The notes under the pieces were generated by a model. That model saw only the letters and a program-made list of their open reading frames with translations. It was not told the DNA's origin and made no database searches. A stretch of 64,000 nucleotides of DNA from NCBI GenBank assembly GCA_014803985.1, contig JAAVAO010000051.1, positions 62,001 to 126,000 on the forward strand, read 5' to 3'. This DNA comes from Treponema sp. (GTDB lineage Bacteria; Spirochaetota; Spirochaetia; Treponematales; Treponemataceae). Positions 33,516-42,448 of the stretch are shown one piece after another. The translations under genes were made by a program, and so were the position numbers. Each line of letters begins with the position of its first letter. The first letter of the stretch is position 1.

Positions 33516-35234
33516 TTACACTTCCTCTAAATCGATTTCGCCGCCTACGCACGGAACGGCGATTGCCCAGTTTTCAAGGACTTGCGGATGCACTTCTCCA
33601 AATATTCCGATTTTTTTGCCATTTGCCATTATTGCCGCTTGTCGTCCAGGGATAAATCGCGGATCATCGCTTTCTGTTACTTCATAAGTATGGTCGAGGA
33701 AATAGAGCAGCGTTGCGATTTCGCTTGCGGCGGCGTTGAAATTTGCTCCGTTTCCTGCGGTTAGGAATCCCAAATTTTGTCGAGTGCGTGTTCCTGTATT
33801 TTCCTCGTCACAAAGATATGCAACTTTTCCAATTTCAAATAGCTTGTGCGGGAAAATTGCATTTGCGCTCTTGCTTTCTGCGCGAAGAAGTGAAGATAGT
33901 ATTTCAGAACGTACAAATTGATAGTTTTCGCTCATCGGATTTGAAATTTCAATAACGTTTGCCGCGTCAAGCTTCATATTTTCAATATAATCTTTTTTGC
34001 TTCCCACATAGTTAAAAATCATCTCTTGATAGCCCAGTCCCACCATCAAGGTTTTTGCTTTTCGGCTGAGATACGTGATTGGAAGAAGACGACCGATTGT
34101 GAAGTCATCTGGCGGGAGTGCGTTGAAATTTTCAAGACCAATGCCAATCATTATATCTTCAATGACATCAACTTCGTGTAAAAAATCATTTCTATAGGGG
34201 GCGGGATACAGGGTGAATTCCACATCGTCAGATGTTTTTTCAGCCTTCACAGTGCTTCCCATTCGAGAGAGTGCGTCTATAACGCGCGTTTCGTCTAAAT
34301 CTGTTCCAAGTAATTTATTTATGTGCGTTAAAAATGCTTTTGTTGGTTTTTGATAATAGAACGGAGTGACAATGTCTTTTCCAAACCCTGTTTCATACGG
34401 ATGGCGAACACATATTGGCTCGATTTTATAGTTGCAGTCCGCAAAGTCGCAGGCGATGATATTTGCAGCAAGAATAAGATTTTCCATATTGTCACCCGTC
34501 AATTCTACCATTAACCCTGTGTCGCCCACTTGAACGGCTCCAAGACTTGCGCTGTTGATTATTGGAGCCATGGATAAAACTTCACCTGTTGCATCAGTTA
34601 ATAGAGGGAATTGTTTTAAATCCTGCAAAATCCATCCGAAATCACGTCCTTTTGGATGATCCGTTAAAATTTGTCGGCACGTCATTGGCTCTGTGCATGC
34701 AAGCGGAACAAAAGACGTTGTGTCAGGGTCAACCGCCTTGTAGTGGCAGGGGAATTTTACCTTGTCAATGCGATATACTCCCATTGAAATTGACTTGCGC
34801 TTTCGTCCAAAGTTCCAGCACAGTTTTTCTTGCGTTTGGATAATATCACGAAGCAGAGGGTCGTCAATGGCTTTCCCTGAAATTAAAAATGAAACCATAT
34901 AGGGACGAATATCCTTTAAAGCGGGATCAACAGTTATGATGCGCTCTCCATAAGGCGTTACTTCATTTTTCTTGTTCATAATTGTGCTGTAGTCGATAGT
35001 TTTTAAGCCTTCATGCAGTTTTAACTGTCTTGCAACGCCGTTTGTGGACCAAAGATCGGGGCGATTTGTGTCGTTCAGTTCAATTTTTATAACGCGCTCA
35101 TTTTCAGGCATTGACATATCAGGTTTTTCATCAAGTTCTGCCTTTGCATAGGTCAATTTTTGCTCTAATGTTTCATAGTCATATTTTTTTCCAAGAAGAT
35201 TGAAAAAGAGTTTTTCATTTACTTCAATTTTTGG
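33516..35234 (-). CDS. pheT: Phenylalanyl-tRNA synthetase beta subunit, archaeal type
   Basis: A 572-residue PheT, much shorter than the ~800-residue form of most bacteria and matching the archaeal/eukaryotic-type beta chain known from spirochaetes. B1, B3/B4 and B5 domains are present (PKIEVNEKLFFNLLG; SMGVYRIDKVKFPCHY; FHEVDVIEDIMIGIG-like HEVDVIEDIMIGIG at ~370), followed by the catalytic-like core (GYQEMIFNYV, FEIGKVAYL). It pairs with PheS, which is not in the window. ATG 35234 follows GAGG; an in-frame start at 35264 is too early. It is the last gene before a large hairpin array on its 5' side. Confidence 0.92.
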   Translation of the reverse strand, partial: PKIEVNEKLFFNLLGKKYDYETLEQKLTYAKAELDEKPDMSMPENERVIKIELNDTNRPDLWSTNGVARQLKLHEGLKTIDYSTIMNKKNEVTPYGERIITVDPALKDIRPYMVSFLISGKAIDDPLLRDIIQTQEKLCWNFGRKRKSISMGVYRIDKVKFPCHYKAVDPDTTSFVPLACTEPMTCRQILTDHPKGRDFGWILQDLKQFPLLTDATGEVLSMAPIINSASLGAVQVGDTGLMVELTGDNMENLILAANIIACDFADCNYKIEPICVRHPYETGFGKDIVTPFYYQKPTKAFLTHINKLLGTDLDETRVIDALSRMGSTVKAEKTSDDVEFTLYPAPYRNDFLHEVDVIEDIMIGIGLENFNALPPDDFTIGRLLPITYLSRKAKTLMVGLGYQEMIFNYVGSKKDYIENMKLDAANVIEISNPMSENYQFVRSEILSSLLRAESKSANAIFPHKLFEIGKVAYLCDEENTGTRTRQNLGFLTAGNGANFNAAASEIATLLYFLDHTYEVTESDDPRFIPGRQAAIMANGKKIGIFGEVHPQVLENWAIAVPCVGGEIDLEEV

Positions 35235-35324
35235 CATACATTCCTCGCTGCGAAAAAATCGCACAATTTGAAAGATATTTTTTTAGTATAGTATATTATA
35301 ATTGATTGACAGGAATATTTCAAT

Positions 35325-35962
35325 GCACTGGCGAAAGGTACATTGGTTTCAAGTTTTTATTCCTCGACTTTCGCCTCCAGTTTTGCTACCTCGCATGGCT
35401 CGGCTTTACGCAAAACTGGTTAATGGGTATTATCGCTAGAGGAAGGTACGCTGGTTTTTCAGTTTTTATTCCTCAACTTCCGGTCGCAGGGCAAGCCCTG
35501 CTCACCCAGTTTTGTATGCGAGTTTGCAATGCAAACTCGGTAGCAATTCTGGAAGAATTGCGTACTTTACGCAAAACTGGTTAATGGGTATTACCACTGG
35601 CGAAAGGTACACTGGTTTTTCAAGTTTTTATTCCTCGACTTCCGCCTCCAGTTTTGCTACCTCGCAGGGCTCGGCTTTACGCAAAACTGGTTAATGGGTA
35701 TTACCACTGGCGAAAGGTATACGGGTTTTCAAGTTTTTATTCCTCGACTTTCGCCTCCAGTTTTGCAACCTCGCATGGCTCGGCTTTACGCAAAACTGGT
35801 TAATGGGTATCACCACTGGCGAAAGGTACATTGGTTTTCAAGTTTTTATTCTTCAACTTCCGGGCGCAGGGCAAGCCCCGCTCACCCAGTTTTGTATGCG
35901 AGTTTGCAATGCAAACTCGGTAGCAATTCTGGAGGGATTGCGTACTTTGCTACCAAAACTGG
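35325..35962 (+). repeat. Hairpin-chain tandem array, family 2 (short-long-short-short-long)
   Basis: Five head-to-tail units begin near 35325, 35420, 35581, 35691 and 35801. Short units are ~110 bp and long units ~161 bp. Each has hairpin A, GGCGAAAG/CTTTCGCC around a ~30-base conserved loop, then hairpin B, CCAGTTTTG/CAAAACTGG. In short units B holds TACCTCGCATGGCTCGGCTT; in long units it holds CGAGTTTGC/GCAAACTCG and GCAATTCT/AGAATTGC, with an added GCAGGGC/GCCCTGC. Together with flanks it fills the ~780-base gap between pheT and proA. Open reading frames of 60-100 codons here are repeat translations. Confidence 0.88.
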
Positions 35963-36014
35963 CTCAGGGCAACAAGGTGCCCTCCATATAGAACGGTAAA
36001 ATTTGACATTTGAC

Positions 36015-37283
36015 TTATCTAATTTGTCCATCTCCGTCTATGAGGTATTTTGTGGTGGTGAGTGTTTTTATACCCATAGGACCGCGCGCGTGAAGTTTTT
36101 GTGTGCTTATGCCTAATTCTGCGCCAAAGCCGAATTCGCCGCCATCAGTAAAGCGAGTGGATGCGTTGACATAAACGCAGGCGGCATCCACTTCTGATTG
36201 AAATTTCCGTGCTGTTATAAAATTGTCTGTTACAATGCACTCGCTGTGTTTTGAATTGTGGGTGTTTATATATGCAATTGCAGCGTCTATGCTGTCAACG
36301 GTTTTTATCGCAACGATATAGTCTAAAAATTCATATCCAAAGTCATTTTCGTTTGCGAGCATTATATAGTCTTTTTTGCCAGAAATTTTTTCAAGAATTT
36401 CAAACGCCTCTTTGTCCGCTCTCATTTGTACACGTCCTAAAAAACGCTTTTCAAGGAGGGGAAGGAAAGTGTCTGCAATTTTTTTATGTATAACAATGCA
36501 CTCAAGCGCATTACACACGCCAGGACGAGATATTTTTCCGTTTTCAGCGATTTTTGCAGCCATTTCAAGGTTTGCCGTTTCATCAACATATAAATGACAA
36601 ATTCCACTGCCAGTTTCAATGACAGGAACTTTTGAATTTTCAACAACTGTTTTTATAAGACGCGCGCTACCCCTCGGTAAAACAACATCGATATTTCCTT
36701 GCGCCGAAAGTATTTCCTGCACATCGCTATGGTTTTTTTCGTCTGGAAAAACTAATTCTACGGCATTTGGCACTCCGTAGTCAGCGGCTGTGAGGGCGGA
36801 TTTTATAATTTCCACAATGGCGCGGTTGGAATTGTAGGCGGACGATGAGCCTCGCAAAAGAATTGCATTTCCACTTTTATAGGCAAGACAAAATGCATCC
36901 ACCGTCACATTTGGCCGGCTTTCATATATAATTGCCACTGTTCCTAAAGGCACTCGCACACAACGGATTGAAAGGCCGTTTTGCGTTTTCCAACCACTCA
37001 CTTCTTCTCCGATTGGGTCTGTTTGATCTATGACTGTTTGTATGCTAGAAATTATTGAGTCTATTCGAGAGTCGTTAAGAGTCAGCCTGTCTATAAGAGA
37101 TTCGCTCGTTCCCTTTTCACGCTCTTTTTTTACATCGATTTTATTTGCGTCGAGGATTTTTTTTCTTTCGTTGTTCAACGCTGTGCAAACAGTTGCAAGC
37201 GCATTGTTTTTTTGAGCCGCATTTTGAACGGCAAGAGTTTTGCCGCCTTCTTTTAACGATTTGAAAATTTCATCGAAATTCAT
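36015..37283 (-). CDS. proA: Gamma-glutamyl phosphate reductase
   Basis: A 422-residue aldehyde-dehydrogenase-superfamily enzyme that reduces gamma-glutamyl phosphate to the semialdehyde in proline synthesis. Family marks include YESRPNVTVDAFCLAYKSGN (~113), ILLRGSSSAYNSNRAIVE, the catalytic Cys in ISRPGVCNALECIV (~258) and FGFGAELGISTQKLHARGPM near the C-terminus. Length is normal. proB is not adjacent. Gene order with the small unknown protein 12 bases upstream suggests co-transcription. Confidence 0.95.
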   Translation of the reverse strand: MNFDEIFKSLKEGGKTLAVQNAAQKNNALATVCTALNNERKKILDANKIDVKKEREKGTSESLIDRLTLNDSRIDSIISSIQTVIDQTDPIGEEVSGWKTQNGLSIRCVRVPLGTVAIIYESRPNVTVDAFCLAYKSGNAILLRGSSSAYNSNRAIVEIIKSALTAADYGVPNAVELVFPDEKNHSDVQEILSAQGNIDVVLPRGSARLIKTVVENSKVPVIETGSGICHLYVDETANLEMAAKIAENGKISRPGVCNALECIVIHKKIADTFLPLLEKRFLGRVQMRADKEAFEILEKISGKKDYIMLANENDFGYEFLDYIVAIKTVDSIDAAIAYINTHNSKHSECIVTDNFITARKFQSEVDAACVYVNASTRFTDGGEFGFGAELGISTQKLHARGPMGIKTLTTTKYLIDGDGQIR

Positions 37284-37295
37284 CTGTATTCTTTA

Positions 37296-37838
37296 TCAAT
37301 AGTTCGCCAAAAAGTACATTCCAAGAAGCACTGCATTTTCAAACTTTTCGCAAGACCAATCTGCATTTGTCGGAAGACTTTTTATGTACCACCAAAAAAT
37401 GCCGAATTCAGGGTCAATGCGCAGTGAATATTCGCTAAAGTCATCTGATTTTGATTGCTGCCCGAACATAAGGCAAACAGAATTTGCAATGATGTCAAGA
37501 AACTGCTTGTAGGAATTTTTCCAGTCGGAGGTGTCTTTAAAAAGCACATCAAGTTGAAAAAGGATGCCCTCTTTTAATATAACATCGGATTTTTCCACCC
37601 ATGTTTTTTGAATTAAAAGGCGCAGGTTGTTTTTAAAGTTAGTGATTATTTTCATCTTGCTGTCGGAAGAAGATGACGAAAAACTTCCCGTGTAGCCAAA
37701 CATTTTTGCAATTGAATCTACATCATCATTATCTAAATTGTCAGTCGATGTAAAATTTCTTACTGAATTTATCGTGTTTTCATCAACAAATTTTGAAATC
37801 ATCGATGCTAATTGTTCTGATTCTGCCATAGTTACCAT
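37296..37838 (-). CDS. Unknown ~180-residue protein
   Basis: I do not recognise this family. The protein is helical and acidic with no signal peptide or membrane segment: a Ser-rich stretch (GSFSSSSSDSKMK, ~60-72), then amphipathic helices and a Trp-rich end (FGIFWWYIKSLPTNADWSCE). ATG 37838 begins MVTMAESEQLASMISKF; the frame extends to a TTG at 37865 without a ribosome site. It sits between the TraB-like gene (32 bases upstream) and proA (12 bases downstream), all co-directional. A cytoplasmic role is likely, nothing more specific. Confidence 0.6.
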   Translation of the reverse strand: MVTMAESEQLASMISKFVDENTINSVRNFTSTDNLDNDDVDSIAKMFGYTGSFSSSSSDSKMKIITNFKNNLRLLIQKTWVEKSDVILKEGILFQLDVLFKDTSDWKNSYKQFLDIIANSVCLMFGQQSKSDDFSEYSLRIDPEFGIFWWYIKSLPTNADWSCEKFENAVLLGMYFLANY

Positions 37839-37870
37839 AATAAATTTTTTATTGTTTTTTATCAAGAGGT

Positions 37871-39061
37871 CTACTTTGCGAAAAGAGAGGCAATTTTTGC
37901 TAATATGTCTGCTCCAGCAACGAATGTGCCAATTGAACTCCCTATACTTGAAAAAAAGAACACTAAAAGCGTGTGTAAAATTCTATTCTTATAATATTTT
38001 TTGAATGAAGATGCATCATCAGAAAGCGTTTCAAGATCCTTTACTTTGGGTTTTCGTACTGTTGCCTGTATGATTCCTGTTACAATTCCAACGCCTATAA
38101 ACGGACAAAGGGATGTTATCGGTGCGCCAATAAACGATGCTAAAATTGTGATAGGATGGGCGGCTGCAATAAGAGAACCAGCGGCTGAAAGAGTGCCGTT
38201 CCACAAAATCCAACTCAACGCCATTTCCGTGCCCTTTGATCGTCCTCCAAAATAAAATCCAACGGCGATTAGGGCAACAATCAATAGAGGAATAATCCAG
38301 CCGAATAGTTTTGCAATCCCTTTTTTGCGCGGAACTTCACCTATTTCCTTTGAGTCGGTGGATTCATCACCCGAAGCCATTTTTTTCAAATGTTCTTGCA
38401 CTCCGCGGAGATGCCCTGCCCCTAACACAGCGACTATATTGTTTCCGTTTGCCTGCCAAATGTGGCTTGCCAAGTACATATCTCGCTCGTCTATTAAAAC
38501 CTGTTTTATAGTCGGCATATACTCTGAAAGCTCGTTCATCATAGAGTCCATTTCAGATTGCATTTTTAAATTTTCAATTTCCTCGCTTGAAATTTCTTCT
38601 TTTGAAAATGCACTTGAAATCAATGCGGAAATCAACTTCATTTTGCCGATAACAGAATTCTTTACCCATGCACGGCGAAGGGTTATTTGGATCGAGCGGT
38701 CTACCATTGTGCATGGAATTCCAAGAGAATCTGCTGTGTTCATTGCGGAAATCATTTCGTCTCCCGGTTTTGTGCCGACATTTTGACCCATCCGCTTTTG
38801 AAATGATGACAAAACTAAATTGGCAAGGAGTAAAAATCCATCTCCATTTTTTAAAATTTTTATGATGTCTATTTCCCTGTATTTTTCAGGATTTTTTATG
38901 GAGTCGCAGCGTTTTTCATCAAGTTCTATTGCTACGCAATCAGGTTTTATATTTTTTATCGCTTCGGACACTTCTTCAACGCTCTGTTCGGAAATATGCG
39001 CTGTTCCAATAAGCGTAATTTTTCGTCCGTTTATATTCATTTCAATTTGTGTTTGTGACAT
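37871..39061 (-). CDS. TraB/PrgY-family membrane protein
   Basis: A 396-residue protein. The N-terminal two-thirds have the TraB/Tiki-like motifs GTAHISEQSVEEV (GTxHxS, ~15), VAIELDEKRC (~40) and GAGHLRGVQEHL (GxGHxxG, ~220), metal-site residues in the Tiki/GumN superfamily. The C-terminal third has about four transmembrane helices. TraB/PrgY in enterococci limits pheromone peptide activity, and related proteins are putative metalloproteases. AGGA precedes ATG 39061; the frame could extend to 39094, overlapping the upstream gene. Function here is not established. Confidence 0.82.
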   Translation of the reverse strand: MSQTQIEMNINGRKITLIGTAHISEQSVEEVSEAIKNIKPDCVAIELDEKRCDSIKNPEKYREIDIIKILKNGDGFLLLANLVLSSFQKRMGQNVGTKPGDEMISAMNTADSLGIPCTMVDRSIQITLRRAWVKNSVIGKMKLISALISSAFSKEEISSEEIENLKMQSEMDSMMNELSEYMPTIKQVLIDERDMYLASHIWQANGNNIVAVLGAGHLRGVQEHLKKMASGDESTDSKEIGEVPRKKGIAKLFGWIIPLLIVALIAVGFYFGGRSKGTEMALSWILWNGTLSAAGSLIAAAHPITILASFIGAPITSLCPFIGVGIVTGIIQATVRKPKVKDLETLSDDASSFKKYYKNRILHTLLVFFFSSIGSSIGTFVAGADILAKIASLFAK

Positions 39062-39071
39062 TTTCGGTTTC

Positions 39072-40526
39072 CTATCTTTCTTTTGGATTTTCATTTAATG
39101 CCCATTCGGCAAGTCGATATTCAAAGAACATTGGGCTTTGCATAGAAACAATTTTTCCAAAGTATTCAGCGGCGATTTTTTTGGAATTTTTCAGCCAGTA
39201 ATACATCGCAAAATAAAAGGTCATTTTTCCTCTCTTCGTGCTGCTTGATTCATTTGCTAGATCTCTGGCAAATGCGTTCTCCGCATTTATAGGCCCCTGG
39301 TCATGGAAGAGACGCATAATCTTATAGTCAAGGGAGTCGCGGCTCATGGTTTTCATACAGGTTTCAGAATAGGCTTTTGCGTCAATGCTCTTTTTTTCCT
39401 GCAAATAGGTAATTACTATCATCAATTGATAGGCGGAAGACGGTTTTATTGCATTTGCCTTTTCAAACGCCGCGCGACATTTTGCCCAGTTTTCTTCATG
39501 GAATTCAAGAATTCCGATTTCTTCATACGCAAAATAGTATTTTGGATTTGTTTCAACTATCTTGTTGTAGTCGGCGAGAGCTTCTGCAAATCTGTCTTGT
39601 TCATCGCGAAGTCCCGCCCTGTATGTGTATGCCAAAAAATATGTTGGGTCTATTTCTATTGCGCGAGTCCACGCCTTTTCTGCTTCAGTGTATTTTCCAC
39701 GAAAGCGCATATATTGACCTAAATCTATAAAATAATTGTAGTTGTTTGGGTCAATTTCTATCGCTTTTTCTATGTAATCTGATGCCGCAAGATAGTTTTC
39801 TTTTTCTGCAGCAAGTTTTCCGAGGTATTGATAGGCTATGCTGTTGTGAGGATCAATTTCCAAAAGACGCTTGAAGTATTTTTCGCTTGTTGAAATATTG
39901 TTTGTGTAGTAGCTCATCTTTGCATAGCCAAAAACTGCATCTGTGTTGTTTGGATCTCCTTTTATTGCCTTTGCATAATTGTTTCTTGCAAGTTTATACT
40001 TTTTTTTCAACGCCTGTTGATTGCCTTGTATTACATTTGCGGTTGCGTTGTTTGGATCAATTGCGAGTAGTTTATTTATGGCGGTATTTTGCGCTTCTTT
40101 ATTTCCCGATACTATGGCGATTTGCGCGCATAGTTCCAAAGCCTCGATCTTTGAGGAAGAGGAGTTCAAAATTTCATTTGCAATTTCAGACGCCTCTTCT
40201 GTTCTGTTTGCTGAAATTAAAAGAGATGCCTTTAGAATTTTCATATCGTCATTGCCGTTGAGGTTTGAAGGCATTTGGTCAAAGTATGCGATGGCATCAT
40301 CTATAGATCCTGATTGTAGGGATTTTTGAAGCCCTTCAACAAAGACTACTTCCGGAGGTTGATTTTTGTTGGGTTTTTCTTGTTTTTTTTCAGGGAGAGA
40401 GGCTGCCGAAGTGCCTTGCTTATGGGGCGGTGTTTTTTCGTTTGGTGTTGACACGCAGTTAAAAAAAATAACGGGGGCGGTCAAAAGAAGCATTACTTTT
40501 AAAGTCCGACTTTGTTTTTTGTTCAT
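39072..40526 (-). CDS. TPR-repeat lipoprotein
   Basis: A 484-residue lipoprotein with lipobox FFNC (Cys ~25), then a Lys/Gln/Pro-rich linker. A long solenoid of about nine TPRs covers residues ~50-440, seen in repeats such as AIEIDPNNYNYFIDLGQYMR and RAIEIDPTYFLAYTYRAGLR. It is probably a periplasmic or outer-membrane-attached scaffold. The start at 40526 (MNKKQSRTLK) has TTGGAG upstream. It is divergent from the gene at 40679 across a 152-base region with a large palindrome, and the TraB-like gene follows by 10 bases. Confidence 0.85.
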   Translation of the reverse strand: MNKKQSRTLKVMLLLTAPVIFFNCVSTPNEKTPPHKQGTSAASLPEKKQEKPNKNQPPEVVFVEGLQKSLQSGSIDDAIAYFDQMPSNLNGNDDMKILKASLLISANRTEEASEIANEILNSSSSKIEALELCAQIAIVSGNKEAQNTAINKLLAIDPNNATANVIQGNQQALKKKYKLARNNYAKAIKGDPNNTDAVFGYAKMSYYTNNISTSEKYFKRLLEIDPHNSIAYQYLGKLAAEKENYLAASDYIEKAIEIDPNNYNYFIDLGQYMRFRGKYTEAEKAWTRAIEIDPTYFLAYTYRAGLRDEQDRFAEALADYNKIVETNPKYYFAYEEIGILEFHEENWAKCRAAFEKANAIKPSSAYQLMIVITYLQEKKSIDAKAYSETCMKTMSRDSLDYKIMRLFHDQGPINAENAFARDLANESSSTKRGKMTFYFAMYYWLKNSKKIAAEYFGKIVSMQSPMFFEYRLAEWALNENPKER

Positions 40527-40585
40527 AACATACTCCAAGGTAATTTAAGTATAGTATATAGCTCTGCTTTTGTTTGCAAGTGCTA

Positions 40586-40636
40586 TGTTCGTTTCAGATG
40601 CATTTAGGACAGTCCTAACTGTATCTGGAACGAACA
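40586..40636. repeat. 51-base palindrome in a divergent promoter region
   Basis: Arms 40586-40609 and 40613-40636 are complementary at 21 of 24 positions, and two of the three mismatches can form G-T pairs. The arms begin TGTTCGTTTCAGATG and end CTGGAACGAACA. It lies between the divergent TPR-lipoprotein gene and the gene at 40679, 7 bases upstream of the latter's -35 box. It could be an operator or an mRNA element. Confidence 0.7.
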
Positions 40637-40642
40637 GTCTAG

Positions 40643-40671
40643 TTGAAATAAAATCCGTAATCATATAAACT
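40643..40671 (+). promoter_or_regulatory. Promoter for the gene at 40679 (leaderless)
   Basis: TTGAAA at 40643-40648, a 17-base spacer and TAAACT at 40666-40671. The -10 box ends 7 bases before the ATG, which has no ribosome site. Confidence 0.55.
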
Positions 40672-40678
40672 GTTTGTA

Positions 40679-42448
40679 ATGTTTGCAAAAATTTTAAAAA
40701 GAGCGATTATTCTGCTGGCAGTTTACGCTTTTCTCATTATCGGCATTTTTATTATTCAATTTAAGAATGATTCAATAATATCAGAAAAAGTGGGCAATCT
40801 CCATATAACGCTGCTTGAATCTGTTTCAGATGATAATAGCACAAGCCTTAAAAATAAATTCACTGTTTCATATAGCGGTCTTTCTCTTTTGGGGGGCAAT
40901 GACCTTCCAGTTGTTTTAAAGACAGGAGATACTGAACAGACGCTTTCACTTGTTTCATGGGAAAAGGATTCGGATTTTTCATTTTTCTTGCGTTTTTCGC
41001 ACGGCATAGACTTGCATTTTTCCGTGAGCGATGACACGCCACAAGCTCTTTTGAATATCAATGCAAATTTGCCTATTGCAGGGGCACAGCTTTTATTGCC
41101 GTATATGCTTTCTTCGGGTTCTGAAGTGATACATTTGAGTGACTCTAAAATTCAAATTCAAAGCAAAAATAAGTCTTGGGAGTTATCTTCTGTTGATAAT
41201 GACAATAATTACCTAGTGCTTTCTTCTTCTGCTCCTGTTGCCTCCTATGTGTATGTTGACAAGACACGGGAGTATTCATTTGCCATGTCGTCCGACATAG
41301 AATTTTCAACCGAGCATTCATATAGGCAGCTGCTTGAAAATTTGCGGCAAAGTATAGTGACGGCATTTAATCAAAGTGTTTCAGAGTCTGCAAATATTTC
41401 GGAGCAAGAGGTAGTTTCTTATGTGGCTGTTATGGCAGAGATGGGAAAGTATGGCGAAGCAATTGACGCTGTTCCGCAAAGTTTTAGGCGCAGTTCTTCA
41501 AGGACATATCTTTCTGCGCCATACTTCAACGATCTTGTTCATTTAAATGAAAGTTTGAAAAACCAAATGAAGGCGTATGAAGATGCGATTAACAATGGAG
41601 TGAATACAGATTCTTACGATATGTTTTGCGTTAGAAACCTTGCCGACTATATGTGCATAAATGCACATTCTCAAAGTGTGCAAACGCTTTTGACAAAGAC
41701 AGGTTCTGCTGATTTGAGTGCAGTGACAGTTTTTCAAGCGACAGGGATTCTTTCAGTGTATGCAAGTCTGTATGAGAAAAACAAAAATCTTGCTTCTCTG
41801 CTTCAGGGCGCACTTCACTATTGTGTTGATAAAATTGAAAAATCCTGTACGCTTACTGACAAACAAATAACAGTTTCAGAAAAGGATGCTCTGCTTTCTG
41901 TTGTGAGTGCATCTCAAGTTGGGGACGCAATTTTGCGTTATGGAAGAATTACAAAGAATTCTGACTACGAATCGGCGGGAAGATTGATTTTGAATTCATA
42001 TTTAAGAAACACTTCTTCGTTTTCCTTACGAACATTATGTGATGTGTATCAATATGTTGTGCATACAAATACATTTTATCCACACTATGAAATTCTTGAA
42101 ACGAACAATGGAAAAACGGTGTGGGCGTGGACTTGCACGAGCAATATAGGCTATCAAGATGATAAAAAAGGCACAATCCATATTTCTATAGACTTTCCAG
42201 CGTCACAGACTCATTATGTGATCTTAAATGGAATTGGGCAGTTCAAAACGATTTACATATATGACATGGCGTTTAGAACGGATCCTCGATTTGAAACCTA
42301 CAATTCTTCAGGGTATGTGTATCAGGCTGCCACAGAAACGTTACTTTTGAAATCTCGACACCGCTCGAAAGTGGAGCGAATTCGCCTTGTTAACACTGAA
42401 CGCGCCGCCGCCACAACAACAGAAATTCATGAAAGTGTAGTGCAATAA
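40679..42448 (+). CDS. Unknown membrane-anchored extracytoplasmic protein
   Basis: A 589-residue protein with one N-terminal membrane segment (residues 8-27: AIILLAVYAFLIIGIFII) and a large outer region. The first ~200 residues are beta-rich (FTVSYSGLSLLGGNDLPVVL); the middle is helical; the last ~120 return to beta with SGYVYQAATETLLLKSRHRS. No catalytic motif or known family is visible. No ribosome site precedes the ATG; the promoter position predicts a leaderless mRNA. The stop codon abuts the convergent rlmB stop with no spacer. Confidence 0.72.
   Translation: MFAKILKRAIILLAVYAFLIIGIFIIQFKNDSIISEKVGNLHITLLESVSDDNSTSLKNKFTVSYSGLSLLGGNDLPVVLKTGDTEQTLSLVSWEKDSDFSFFLRFSHGIDLHFSVSDDTPQALLNINANLPIAGAQLLLPYMLSSGSEVIHLSDSKIQIQSKNKSWELSSVDNDNNYLVLSSSAPVASYVYVDKTREYSFAMSSDIEFSTEHSYRQLLENLRQSIVTAFNQSVSESANISEQEVVSYVAVMAEMGKYGEAIDAVPQSFRRSSSRTYLSAPYFNDLVHLNESLKNQMKAYEDAINNGVNTDSYDMFCVRNLADYMCINAHSQSVQTLLTKTGSADLSAVTVFQATGILSVYASLYEKNKNLASLLQGALHYCVDKIEKSCTLTDKQITVSEKDALLSVVSASQVGDAILRYGRITKNSDYESAGRLILNSYLRNTSSFSLRTLCDVYQYVVHTNTFYPHYEILETNNGKTVWAWTCTSNIGYQDDKKGTIHISIDFPASQTHYVILNGIGQFKTIYIYDMAFRTDPRFETYNSSGYVYQAATETLLLKSRHRSKVERIRLVNTERAAATTTEIHESVVQ

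Noticed and set aside
35325-35962. CRISPR array
   Set aside because: Units are 110-161 bp, similar along their whole length, and there are no unique spacers or cas genes.
35306-35999. Frames of 60-100 codons with a GERYTGFQVF-like peptide
   Set aside because: The array repeats every 110-161 bases and so do these peptides; no ribosome sites are present.
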